Origin: Phaeosaccion multiseriatum
Taxonomy: Eukaryota > Ochrophyta, other classes
NCBI GenBank assembly: GCA_965112735.1
Contig: OZ218954.1
Location: forward strand, 62,001 to 126,000
DNA: 64,000 nucleotides
Direction: 5' to 3'
Within the stretch, counting starts at the first letter, position 1, and each line of letters begins with the position of its first letter. The notes under the pieces are model-generated. The model made no database searches. It saw nothing but the letters and a program-made list of their open reading frames with translations, and was not told the origin of the DNA. Positions 52,571-61,791 of this stretch are shown here, one piece after another. Position numbers and translations under genes: made by a program.

Positions 52571-53914
52571 ATGGAGTGCATAGAGGCCAGCATTGCAGCA
52601 GTAGGCAAGAAGCAAGAAGCAATAGAGAGGGTATTGAGCGGTGAGGGCAGCTATCTGGGGCTGAGGTTGGGAGGAGGAGCAGCAGCAGCGGATGAGGGGA
52701 GGAAGGAGCTGCTGTCCCACCTGAAAACCGAGAGGGAGAGGGAGGCCACGCTACTACACGAGAAGCTGAAGGAGCAGGCTTACGAGAGGGACGAGAAGGC
52801 GAAAGAGAAGGCTCACGAGAGGGACGAGAAGGCGAAAGAGAGGGCCTTGGAGAGAGAGAAAGAGCTACTCCTACTTCGTTTCGAGCTGCAACCACCAGCA
52901 CGCCCCCACCACGACCCCGATGGCAAAGGAGAGGAGGAGATCCAAGTGGGAGAACGAAAGGGGTGCCACAAGCGAAAACGAGGGGCCTCTGCAACGGAAG
53001 GGCGAGTTTCCTCTCATCGAGCTGAATCGGGCAGCTGTGCACATGCCTTTGGCATGAAAGAGGTGTATGGAAAAGTGATGGAGCTCGTGGGGCAAGGGGA
53101 GTATGCTTTCGTCGCGACGGTGTGCAAGGAGTGGAGGGGGTACTACATCGTTGCGCACCCTGCCAAGACGAGGCAAAGGAGTGTAGTTGCCTCCGTCGAG
53201 CGTGTGTACTGGGCTAGGAGGCACGGCTACGAGCTTACCATCAGCACCTTGAGGGCTGCTGCTCGGTACGGAGGTGCGAGCTTATGCAAGGCCCTTGTTC
53301 ACATGGGTTGCCCCCGGGACGTGACGGTGTGTAGATGGGCGGTACTGAACGAGCGGCACAGGGTGAGTGTGCTCAAGTCGCTGTGCTGTGATGACTCGAC
53401 TGCCTGTGCGGATGCGGCGGAGAGAGGGGACTTGGATCTGCTGGAGCTGCTTGTGTCGGATGAGGTGGACGCACCCTTTGATCGGAATGTGTGGCGCAAA
53501 GCTGCTAAGGGAGGGCGGGATTTTGTGCTTGAATGGCTGCTGAACAATCCCAAGGTCAGCGCTAAGATGAAGGGAACGTGGTGGGAGCATATGGTATGGG
53601 CGAATGGGCCTTCTGATGCTGCAGGTGGCTCTCACCTCGACGCTCTACAGTGGATGCATGCCAACGTGCGTCAGTTCTGTGACTGGAATGAAGACGTTTG
53701 CGCGTCCGCGGTGCAGGAAGGCAACAGCCTGGAAGTACTGCAGTGGCTGCGCTCAGAAGAGGTGGGCTGTCCGTGGGACGGGCGTGCGTGTCCTGAGTAC
53801 AGCAGGAGATATCTTGAGGCATGTGGGGAAGAATTGGACATGGACGAGGACGACTTTGAGGAAATCAAGGAGTGGGTCCATGCCAATGGGCGCCCCTGCG
53901 ACTGCGAGGACTGA
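52571..53914 (+). CDS. Tandem family copy 3
   Basis: 447 residues, the shortest of the seven. It starts MECIEASIAAVGKKQEAIER, has a single ATLLHEKLKEQA block and lacks the TPGGEDG linker. The F-box-like part differs slightly (HPAKTRQRS instead of HPAETSQRS). The ankyrin-like part up to the Cys-Pro motif is nearly identical to copy 2, but the tail (CPEYSRRYLEACGEELDMDE) is closer to copy 7, so this copy looks mosaic. Confidence 0.85.
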   Translation: MECIEASIAAVGKKQEAIERVLSGEGSYLGLRLGGGAAAADEGRKELLSHLKTEREREATLLHEKLKEQAYERDEKAKEKAHERDEKAKERALEREKELLLLRFELQPPARPHHDPDGKGEEEIQVGERKGCHKRKRGASATEGRVSSHRAESGSCAHAFGMKEVYGKVMELVGQGEYAFVATVCKEWRGYYIVAHPAKTRQRSVVASVERVYWARRHGYELTISTLRAAARYGGASLCKALVHMGCPRDVTVCRWAVLNERHRVSVLKSLCCDDSTACADAAERGDLDLLELLVSDEVDAPFDRNVWRKAAKGGRDFVLEWLLNNPKVSAKMKGTWWEHMVWANGPSDAAGGSHLDALQWMHANVRQFCDWNEDVCASAVQEGNSLEVLQWLRSEEVGCPWDGRACPEYSRRYLEACGEELDMDEDDFEEIKEWVHANGRPCDCED

Positions 53915-54224
53915 GGAAGGAGCAAGTGAGATGGAGGAGGGGGACATACTCATAAACCTTGAGGGGGAACAGAGAAGAAGAATTGACAATAGTATGATCG
54001 GGGTCGAATGAAAGGAAGTGGAGGAGGAGGGAGGGGGGGGGGGTGCCATTGCAGACTGACTGGGTCCTGCAGTGAGGGCTGCAGCGCCTGAAGAGGTGAA
54101 GCTTCAGACCTCCTTCCTCCCTCTCTGCGTGCCTGCTGTATCACCAACTGCTACTGCTGCTGTGGCCCTTCGAAGGGAAGGAACTTTATTGACTTAATAG
54201 GAATCACCTAAGAAACTGAAAGTG

Positions 54225-54227
54225 TGA

Positions 54228-54279
<52 letters not shown>

Positions 54280-54280
54280 G
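54225..54280. repeat. (GT)n microsatellite between copies 3 and 4
   Basis: A GT run inserted in the otherwise conserved intergenic unit, with the GGCCCTTCGA word on both sides (54163 and 54309), so about 145 bp were added here. Confidence 0.9.
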
Positions 54281-54855
54281 TGTCGCTGTGTCTCCGGGGC
54301 CCTCGAGTGGCCCTTCGAAGGGATAGATTATCCATGAACAATCAGCTGAAACTCAAACTGTGTGTTCCTTTATCTTACTGTCACAAGTATGGCCTTGTAC
54401 CGCTCTCTGCCCCCGCCGCTGTCGAAATGCTCTCCCCTGTACATCGACATAATCACCGATATTGCAAATCGAGGTCGGCCAACATCCCCTCGAATGCTCT
54501 CCCACCCACTCTGCTCTCGATACATAGACGTGTATCATCGATGCTGCAACACCGATACAGCTTCTTCATTCTCCTCCATTTGTCTCTCCTGCTGCTGGTG
54601 GTGAGGTGGTGATGAATGTTGAATGTACCTCCTCTCTCTGCTTGACTGCTGCTGCTACTAGTAGCCCTGCCACCTTCCTGCCATGAACAAGCCTTCATTA
54701 TTAAACATGGGGGAATCAGCGACATACAGGAAAAAAGTCGTGTGTGACGGACAGAAAATAGAAAATCGGTGTTACGGACAGATCGAAAAGGATGGCACAG
54801 AATTCAAAATTCATTGCCCCTTCATCCCCCCCTCTCTTCTGCGCTTGAGAGAAGG

Positions 54856-56256
54856 ATGGAGTGCATTGAAGCAGTAGGCAGGAAGCAAGAAGCAATAGAG
54901 AAGGCATTGAGCGGTGAGGGCAGCTATCTGGGGCTGAGGTTGGGAGGAGGATCAGCAGCAGCGGATGAGGGGAGGAAGGAGCTGCTATCCCACCTGCAAG
55001 CCGAGAGGGAGAGGGAGGCCACGCTACTACACGAGAAGGCGAAGGAGAAGGCTTGCGAGAGGGACGAGAAGGCGAAAGAGAAGGCTCACGAGAGGGAGAG
55101 GGAGGCCACGCTACTACACGAGAAGGCGAAGAAGAAGGCTTACGAGAGGGGCGAGAAGACTCACGAGAGGGACGAGAAGGCGAAAGAGAGGGCCTTGGAG
55201 AGAGAGAAAGAGCTACTCCTACTTCGTTTCGAGCTGCAACCACCAGCTCGTTCCCACCACCCCGATGGCAAAGGAGAGGAGGAGATCCAAGTGGGAGAAA
55301 GAAAGGGGTGCCACAAGCGAAAACGAGGGGCCTCTGCAACGGAAGGGCGAGTTTCCTCTCATCGAGCTGAATCGGGCAGCTGTGCACATGTCTTTGGCAT
55401 GAAAGAGGTGTATGGAAAAGTGATGGAGCTCGTGGGGCAGGGGGAGTACGCTTTCGTCGCGACGGTGTGCAAGGAGTGGAGGGGCTACTACATCGTTGCG
55501 CACCCTGCCGAGACGAGCCAAAGGAGTGTAGTTGCCTCCATCAAGCGTGTGTACTGGGCCAGGAGGCACGGCTACGAGCTTACCGTCAGCACCTTGAGGG
55601 CTGCTGCTCGGTACGAAGGTGCGAGCTTATGTAAGGCCCTTGTTCACATGGGTTGCCCCCGCGATAAGACGGTGTATAGATGGGCGGTACTGAACGAGCG
55701 GCACAGGGTGAGTGTGCTCAAGTCGCTGTGCTGTGATGACTCGACTGCCTGTGCTGATGCGGCGGAGAGAGGGGACTTGGATCTGCTGGAGCTGCTTGTG
55801 TCGGATGAGGTGGACGCACTCTTTGATGACGATGTGTGGCTCCAAGCTGCTCAGAGAGGGCGGGTTTCTGTTCTTGAATGGCTGCTGAACAATCCCAAGG
55901 TCAGAGCTAAGATGGAGGGAGCGTGGGAGCATGATTGCTGGTTTAGTTTGCCTTTGTTTGCTGCACGTCACGCTCGGCTCGACGCTCTACAGTGGCTGCA
56001 TGCCAACGTGCGTCAGTTCTGTGACTGGGATGAAGACGTTTGCGCGTACGCGGTGCAGGAAGGCAACAGCCTGGAAGTACTGCAGTGGCTGCGCTCAGAA
56101 GAGGTGGGCTGTCCGTGGGACGGGGGTGTGTGTCCAGAGATCATCAGGAGACGTTTTGAGGCATACGGGGAACAATGGGACATGGCCGAGGGCGACTTTG
56201 AGGAACTCAAGGAGTGGGTCCATGCCAATGGGCACCCCTGCAACTGCGAGGACTGA
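54856..56256 (+). CDS. Tandem family copy 4
   Basis: 466 residues. The N-terminus is shortened to MECIEAVGRKQ, lacking the ASIA segment. Two ATLLHEKA blocks, no TPGGEDG linker. It has the most divergent ankyrin-like part: FDDDVWLQAAQRGR, then MEGAWEHDCWFSLPLFAARH in place of the KGTWWEH...ANGP stretch, and QWLHANV instead of QWMHANV. The tail is CPEIIRRRFEAYGEQWDMAE. Confidence 0.85.
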   Translation: MECIEAVGRKQEAIEKALSGEGSYLGLRLGGGSAAADEGRKELLSHLQAEREREATLLHEKAKEKACERDEKAKEKAHEREREATLLHEKAKKKAYERGEKTHERDEKAKERALEREKELLLLRFELQPPARSHHPDGKGEEEIQVGERKGCHKRKRGASATEGRVSSHRAESGSCAHVFGMKEVYGKVMELVGQGEYAFVATVCKEWRGYYIVAHPAETSQRSVVASIKRVYWARRHGYELTVSTLRAAARYEGASLCKALVHMGCPRDKTVYRWAVLNERHRVSVLKSLCCDDSTACADAAERGDLDLLELLVSDEVDALFDDDVWLQAAQRGRVSVLEWLLNNPKVRAKMEGAWEHDCWFSLPLFAARHARLDALQWLHANVRQFCDWDEDVCAYAVQEGNSLEVLQWLRSEEVGCPWDGGVCPEIIRRRFEAYGEQWDMAEGDFEELKEWVHANGHPCNCED

Positions 56257-57133
56257 GGAAGGAGCAAGTGAGATGGAGGAGGGGGGACTCATAAACCTTG
56301 AGGGGGAAAAGAGAAGAAGAATTGACAATGGTATGATCGAGGTCGAATGAAGGCAAGTGGAGGCGAAGGGAGGGGGGGGTGCCCATTGCAGACTGACTGA
56401 GTCCTGCAGTGAGGGCTGCAGCCCTTGAAGATGTGAAGCTTCAGACCTCCTTCCTCCCTCTCTGTGTGCCTGCTGTATCACCAACTGCTACTGCTGCTGC
56501 TGTGGCCCTTCGATAGGGATAGATTATCCATGAACAATCAGCTGAAACTGGAACTGTGGGTTCCTTTATCTTACTGCCACATGCATGGCCTTCAATTCAA
56601 GCCTCCCCCCTCGGGATACCCGCTCTCTGCCCGCGGTGTCCAAATGCTCTCCTCTGGACATCGACATAATCATCCATATTGCAAATCGAGGTCGTCCCTC
56701 CTCCCCTCCTTCTCTCCCACCCACTCTGCTCTCGGTACATAGACGTGTATCATCGATGCTGCAACACCGATACAGCTTCTTCATTCCCCTCCATTTGTCT
56801 CTGCTGCTGGTGGTGGTGTGGTGGTGATGAATGTTGAATGTACCTCCTCTCTTTGCTTGACTGCTGCTGCTACAACCAGCCCTGCCACCTTCCTGCCATG
56901 AACAAGCCTTCACTAAGCCACTACTGCTGCTGGGATGCAGCAGTTGCGGCCCCTTTCCCTTAAACAGCGTTGATCCCCTTATTGCAACGCGAAAACATGT
57001 GGGCATCAGCGAAATACAGGAAAAAGTCGCGTTACGGACAGCAAATCGGTGTTACGGACAGAGAGGTGTAAATGGATTCAAAATTCTTGAAAATTCTCTT
57101 CATCCCCCTCTCTCTTCTGTGCTTGTGAGAAGG

Positions 57134-58639
57134 ATGGAGTGCATAGAGGCCAGCATTGCAGCAGTAGGCAAGAAGCAAGAAGCAATAGAGAGGGTATTGA
57201 GCGGTGAGGGCAGCTATCTGGGGCTGAGGTTGGGAGGAGGAGCAGCAGCAGCGGATGAGGGGAGGAAGGAGCTGCTGTCCCACCTGAAAACCGAGAGGGA
57301 GAGGGAGGCCACGCTACTACACGAGAAGCTGAAGGAGAAGGCTTACGAGAGGGACGAGAAGGCGAAAGAGAAGGCTCACGAGAGGGAGAGGGAGGCCACG
57401 CTACTACACGAGAAGGCGAAAGAGAAGGCTCACGAGAGGGGCGAGAAGGCGAAAGAGAAGGCTCACGAGAGGGAGAGGGAGGCCACGCTACTACACGAGA
57501 AGGCGAAGGAGAAGGCTTATAAGAGGGACGAGAAGGCTCACGAGAGGGACGAGAAGGCGAAAGAGAGGGCCTTGGAGAGAGAGAAAGAGCTACTTTTACT
57601 TCGTTTCGAGCTGCAACCACCAGCTCGTTCCCACCACCCCGATGGCAAAGGAGAGGAGGAGATCCAAGTGGGAGAAAGAAAGGGATGCCACAAGCGAAAA
57701 CGAGGGGCCTCTGCAACGGAAGGGCGAGTTTCCTCTCATCGAGCTGAATCGGGCAGCTGTGCACATGCCTTTGGCATGAAAGAGGTGTATGGAAAAGTGA
57801 TGGAGCTCGTGGGGCAGGGGGAGTACGCTTTCGTCGCGACGGTGTGCAAGGAGTGGAGGGGCTACTACATCGTTGCGCACCCTGCCGAGACGAGCCAAAG
57901 GAGTGTAGTTGCCTCCATCGAGCGTGTGTACTGGGCCAGGAGGCACGGCTACGAGCTTACCGTCAGCACCTTGAGGGCTGCTGCTCGGTACGAAGGTGCG
58001 AGCTTATGCAAGGCCCTTGTTCACATCGGTTGCCCCCGCGATAAGACGGTGTATAGATGGGCGGTACTGAACGAGCGGCACAGGGTGAGTGTGCTCAAGT
58101 CGCTGTGCTGTGATGACTCGACTGCCTGTGCTGATGCGGCGGAGAGAGGGGACTTGGATCTGCTGGAGCTGCTTGTGTCGGATGAGGTGGACGCACTCTT
58201 TGATGAGGATGTGTGGCGCAAAGCTGCTCAGAGAGGGCGGGTTTCTGTTCTTGAATGGCTGCTGAACAATCCCAAGGTCAGAGCTAAGATGAAGGGAACG
58301 TGGTGGGAGCATGATGCATGGTGGGGTGGGCCTTTGTACGCTGCAGGTGGCTCTCACCTCTACGCTCTACAGTGGATGCATGCCAACGTGCGTCAGTTCT
58401 GTTACTGGAATGAAGACGTTTGCGTGTCCGCGGTGCAGGCAGGCAACAGCCTGGAAGTACTGCAGTGGCTGCGCTCAGAAGAGGTGGGCTGTCCGTGGGA
58501 CGGGGGTGTGTGTCCAGAGATCATTAGGAGAAATTATGAGGCATGTGGACAAGAATGGGACACCATGGCCGAGGACACCTTTGAGGAAATCAAGGAGTGG
58601 GTCCATGCGAGTGGACACCCCTGCGACTGCGAGGACTGA
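57134..58639 (+). CDS. Tandem family copy 5
   Basis: 501 residues, the longest, because the coiled coil has three EREREATLLHEKA blocks. The N-terminus is that of copy 3 (MECIEASIAAVGKKQEAIER), the F-box-like part that of copy 4, and the tail CPEIIRRNYEACGQEWDTMA is near copy 1. The variable stretch reads EHDAWWGGPLYAAGG. Confidence 0.85.
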   Translation: MECIEASIAAVGKKQEAIERVLSGEGSYLGLRLGGGAAAADEGRKELLSHLKTEREREATLLHEKLKEKAYERDEKAKEKAHEREREATLLHEKAKEKAHERGEKAKEKAHEREREATLLHEKAKEKAYKRDEKAHERDEKAKERALEREKELLLLRFELQPPARSHHPDGKGEEEIQVGERKGCHKRKRGASATEGRVSSHRAESGSCAHAFGMKEVYGKVMELVGQGEYAFVATVCKEWRGYYIVAHPAETSQRSVVASIERVYWARRHGYELTVSTLRAAARYEGASLCKALVHIGCPRDKTVYRWAVLNERHRVSVLKSLCCDDSTACADAAERGDLDLLELLVSDEVDALFDEDVWRKAAQRGRVSVLEWLLNNPKVRAKMKGTWWEHDAWWGGPLYAAGGSHLYALQWMHANVRQFCYWNEDVCVSAVQAGNSLEVLQWLRSEEVGCPWDGGVCPEIIRRNYEACGQEWDTMAEDTFEEIKEWVHASGHPCDCED

Positions 58640-59476
58640 GGAAGGAGCAAGTGAGATGGAGGAGGGGGGACTTATTCATAAACCTATCGAAGGAAAAGAG
58701 AAGAGGAATTGACAATGGTATGATCAAGATCGAATGAAGGGAAGCGGAGAAGTCGGGAGGGGGGGGGGTGCCATTACAGACTGACTGAGTCCTGCAGTGA
58801 GGGACCTCCTTCTTCCCTCTCTGCTTTCCTGCTGTATCACCAACTGCTACTGCTGCTGCTGTGGCCCTTCGAAGGGGTAGATTTTCAGATTTTCCATGAA
58901 CAATCCAGCTGAAACTCAAACTGTGGGTTCCTTTATCTTACAGTTGTACTGTCAGAAGCATGGCCTTCAATTCAAGCCTCCCCCTCGGGATACCCGCTCT
59001 CTGCCCCCGCCGCTGTCGAAATGCTCTCCTCTGGACATCGACATAATCATCGATATTGCAAATCGAGGTCGGCCAACATCCCCTCAAATGCTCTCCCACC
59101 CACTCTGCTCTCGATACGTAAGACGTGTATCATCGATGCTGCAACACCGATACAGCTTGTTCATTCTCCTCCATTCGGCTCTGCTGCTGCTGGTGGTGTG
59201 GTGGTGTTACCTCCTCTCTTTGCTTGACTGCTGCTGCTACTAGCAGCCGTGCCACCTTCCTGCCATGAACAAGCCTTCACTAAGCCATTACTGCTGCTGG
59301 AATGTAGCAGTTGCGGTCCCTTTCCCTTGAGCAGCGTTGATCCCCTTACTGCAGCACGAAAACATGTGGGCATCAGCGAAATACAGGAAAAAAGTCGTGT
59401 GTTACGGACAGCAAATCGGTGTTACGGACACAGGGGTTTCCCTTCATCCCCCCTCTCTTCTGCGCTTGAGAGAAGG

Positions 59477-60931
59477 ATGGAGTGCATAGAGGCCAGCATC
59501 GCAGCAGTAGGCAGGAAGGAAGAAGCAATAGAGAGGGCATTGAGCGGTGAGGGCAGCTTTCTGGGGCTGAGGTTGGGAGGAGGAGCAGCAGCAGCGGATG
59601 AGGCCGCGCGGAAGGAGCTGCTGTCCCACCTGCAAGCCGTGAGGGAGAGGGAGAGGCAGCTGAGAGATGAGATGGGGAGAGAGGAAGCTCATCGAAGGGA
59701 GAGGGAGGCCACGCTACTACACGAGAAGGCGAAGGAGAAGGCCTACGAGAGGGGCGAGAAGGCGAAGGAGAAGGCTTATAAGAGGGACGAGAAGGCTCAC
59801 GAGAGGGACGAGAAAGCGAAAGAGAGGGCCTTGGAGAGAGAGAAAGAGCTACTCCTACTTCGTTTCGAGCTTCGACCGCCAGCACGCCCCCACCACCCCG
59901 ATGGCAAAGGAGAGGAGGAGGTCCAAGTGGGAGAAAGAAAGGGATGCCACAAGCGAAAACGGGGCACCCCTGGAGGAGAGGATGGAGACGGGGGAAGAGC
60001 GGCCTCTGCAACGGAAGGGCGAGTTTCTTCTCATCGAGCTGAATCGGGCAGCTGTGCACATGCCTTTGGCATGAAGGAGGTGTATGGAAAGGTGATGGAG
60101 CTCGTGGGGCAGGGGGAGTATGCTTTCGTCGCGACGGTGTGCAAGGAGTGGAGGGGGTACTACATCGTTGCGCACCCTGCCGAGACGAGCCAAAGGAGTG
60201 TAGTTGCCTCCATCGAGCGTGTGTACTGGGCCAGGAGGCACGGCTACGAGCTTACCGTCAGCACCTTGAGGGCTGCTGCTCGGTACGGAGGTGCGAGCTT
60301 ATGTAAGGCCCTTGTTCACATGGGTTGTCCCCGGGACCTGACGGTGTATAGATGTGCAACACGGAACGAGCGGCACAGGGTGAGTGTGCTCAAGTCGCTG
60401 TGCTGTGATGACTCGACTGCCTGTGCTGATGCGGCGGAGAGCGGGGACTTGGAGCTGCTGGAGCTGCTTGTGTCGGATGAGGTGGACGCACTCTTTGATC
60501 GGAATGTGTGGCACAGAGCTGCTCGGGGAGGGCGGGTGTCTGTGCTTGAATGGCTGCTGAACAATCCCAAGGTCAGAGCTAAGATGAAGGGTGTGCGGTG
60601 GGAGTATGATGTATGGGCGTATGGGCCTTTGTACGCTGCAGATGGCTCTCACCTCGACGCTCTACAGTGGATGCATGCCAACGTGCGTCAGTTCTGTCTC
60701 TGGAATGAAGACGTTTGCGTGTCCGCGGTGGAGGAAGGCAACAGCCTGGAAGTACTGCAGTGGCTGCGCTCAGAAGAGGTGGGCTGTCCGTGGGACGGGT
60801 GTGCGTGTCCAGAGACCATCAGGAGAGAGATTGAGGCATACGGGGAATTATGGGAAATCGACGAGGACGACTTTGAGGAAATCAAGGAGTGGGTCCATGC
60901 CAATGGGCACCCCTGCGACTGCGAGGACTGA
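59477..60931 (+). CDS. Tandem family copy 6
   Basis: 484 residues from MECIEASIAAVGRKEEAIER. It shares with copy 1 an RERERQLR...REREATLLHEKA stretch and the TPGGEDGDGG linker, and shares a KAYKRDEKAHERDEKAKE stretch with copy 5. Distinct features: FELRPPARPHH, RDLTVYRCATRNERH, and the variable stretch WEYDVWAYGPLYAADG. The frame opens at 59249, but the upstream part is the conserved 5' flank in translation, so the later start is preferred. Confidence 0.85.
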   Translation: MECIEASIAAVGRKEEAIERALSGEGSFLGLRLGGGAAAADEAARKELLSHLQAVRERERQLRDEMGREEAHRREREATLLHEKAKEKAYERGEKAKEKAYKRDEKAHERDEKAKERALEREKELLLLRFELRPPARPHHPDGKGEEEVQVGERKGCHKRKRGTPGGEDGDGGRAASATEGRVSSHRAESGSCAHAFGMKEVYGKVMELVGQGEYAFVATVCKEWRGYYIVAHPAETSQRSVVASIERVYWARRHGYELTVSTLRAAARYGGASLCKALVHMGCPRDLTVYRCATRNERHRVSVLKSLCCDDSTACADAAESGDLELLELLVSDEVDALFDRNVWHRAARGGRVSVLEWLLNNPKVRAKMKGVRWEYDVWAYGPLYAADGSHLDALQWMHANVRQFCLWNEDVCVSAVEEGNSLEVLQWLRSEEVGCPWDGCACPETIRREIEAYGELWEIDEDDFEEIKEWVHANGHPCDCED

Positions 60932-61791
60932 GGAAGGAGCGAGGGACTTATTCATAAACCTATCGAAGGACAAGAGAAGAACTGAAGATGGGATGGTCGA
61001 GGTCGAATGAATGGAAGTGGAGGAGGAGGGAGCGGGGGGGATGCCCATAGCAGACTGACTGGGTCCTGCCATGAGGGCTGCAGCGTCTGAAGAGGTGAAG
61101 CTTCACACCTCCTTCCTCCCTCTCTGTGTGCCTGCTGTATCACCAACTGCTACTGCTGCTGCTGTGGCCCTTCGAAGGGATAGATTGTCCATGAACAATC
61201 AGCTGAAACTCAAACTGTGTGTTCCTTTATCTTACTGTCACAAGTATGGCCTTGTACCGCTCTCTGCCCCCGCCGCTGTCGAAATGCTCTCCTCTGGACA
61301 TCGACATAATCATCGATATTGCAAATCGAGGTCGGCCAACATCCCCTCAAATGCTCTCCCACCCACTCTGCTCTCGATACATAAGACGTGTATCGTCGAT
61401 GCTGCAACACCGATACAGCTTCTTCATTCTCCTCCATTCGTCTCTGCTGCTGCTGGTGTCGACCGACTGGTGGTGTGGTGGTGTTACCTCCTCTCTTTGC
61501 TTGACTGCTGCTGCTACTAGTAGCCGTGCCACCTTCCTGCCATGAACAAGCCTTCACTAAGCCATTACTGCTGCTGTAATGTAGCAGTTGCGGTCCCTTT
61601 CCCTTGAGCAGCGTTGATCCCCTTACTGCAGCACGAAAACATGGGGGAATCAGCGAAATACAGGAAAAAAGTCGTGTGTTACGGACAGCAAATCGGTGCT
61701 ACGGACAGAGAGGTCGACACGAAAATGAAAAAGGATTCAAAATTCAAAATTCCCTTCATCCCGCCCCCTCTCTTCTGCGCTTGAGAGAAGG

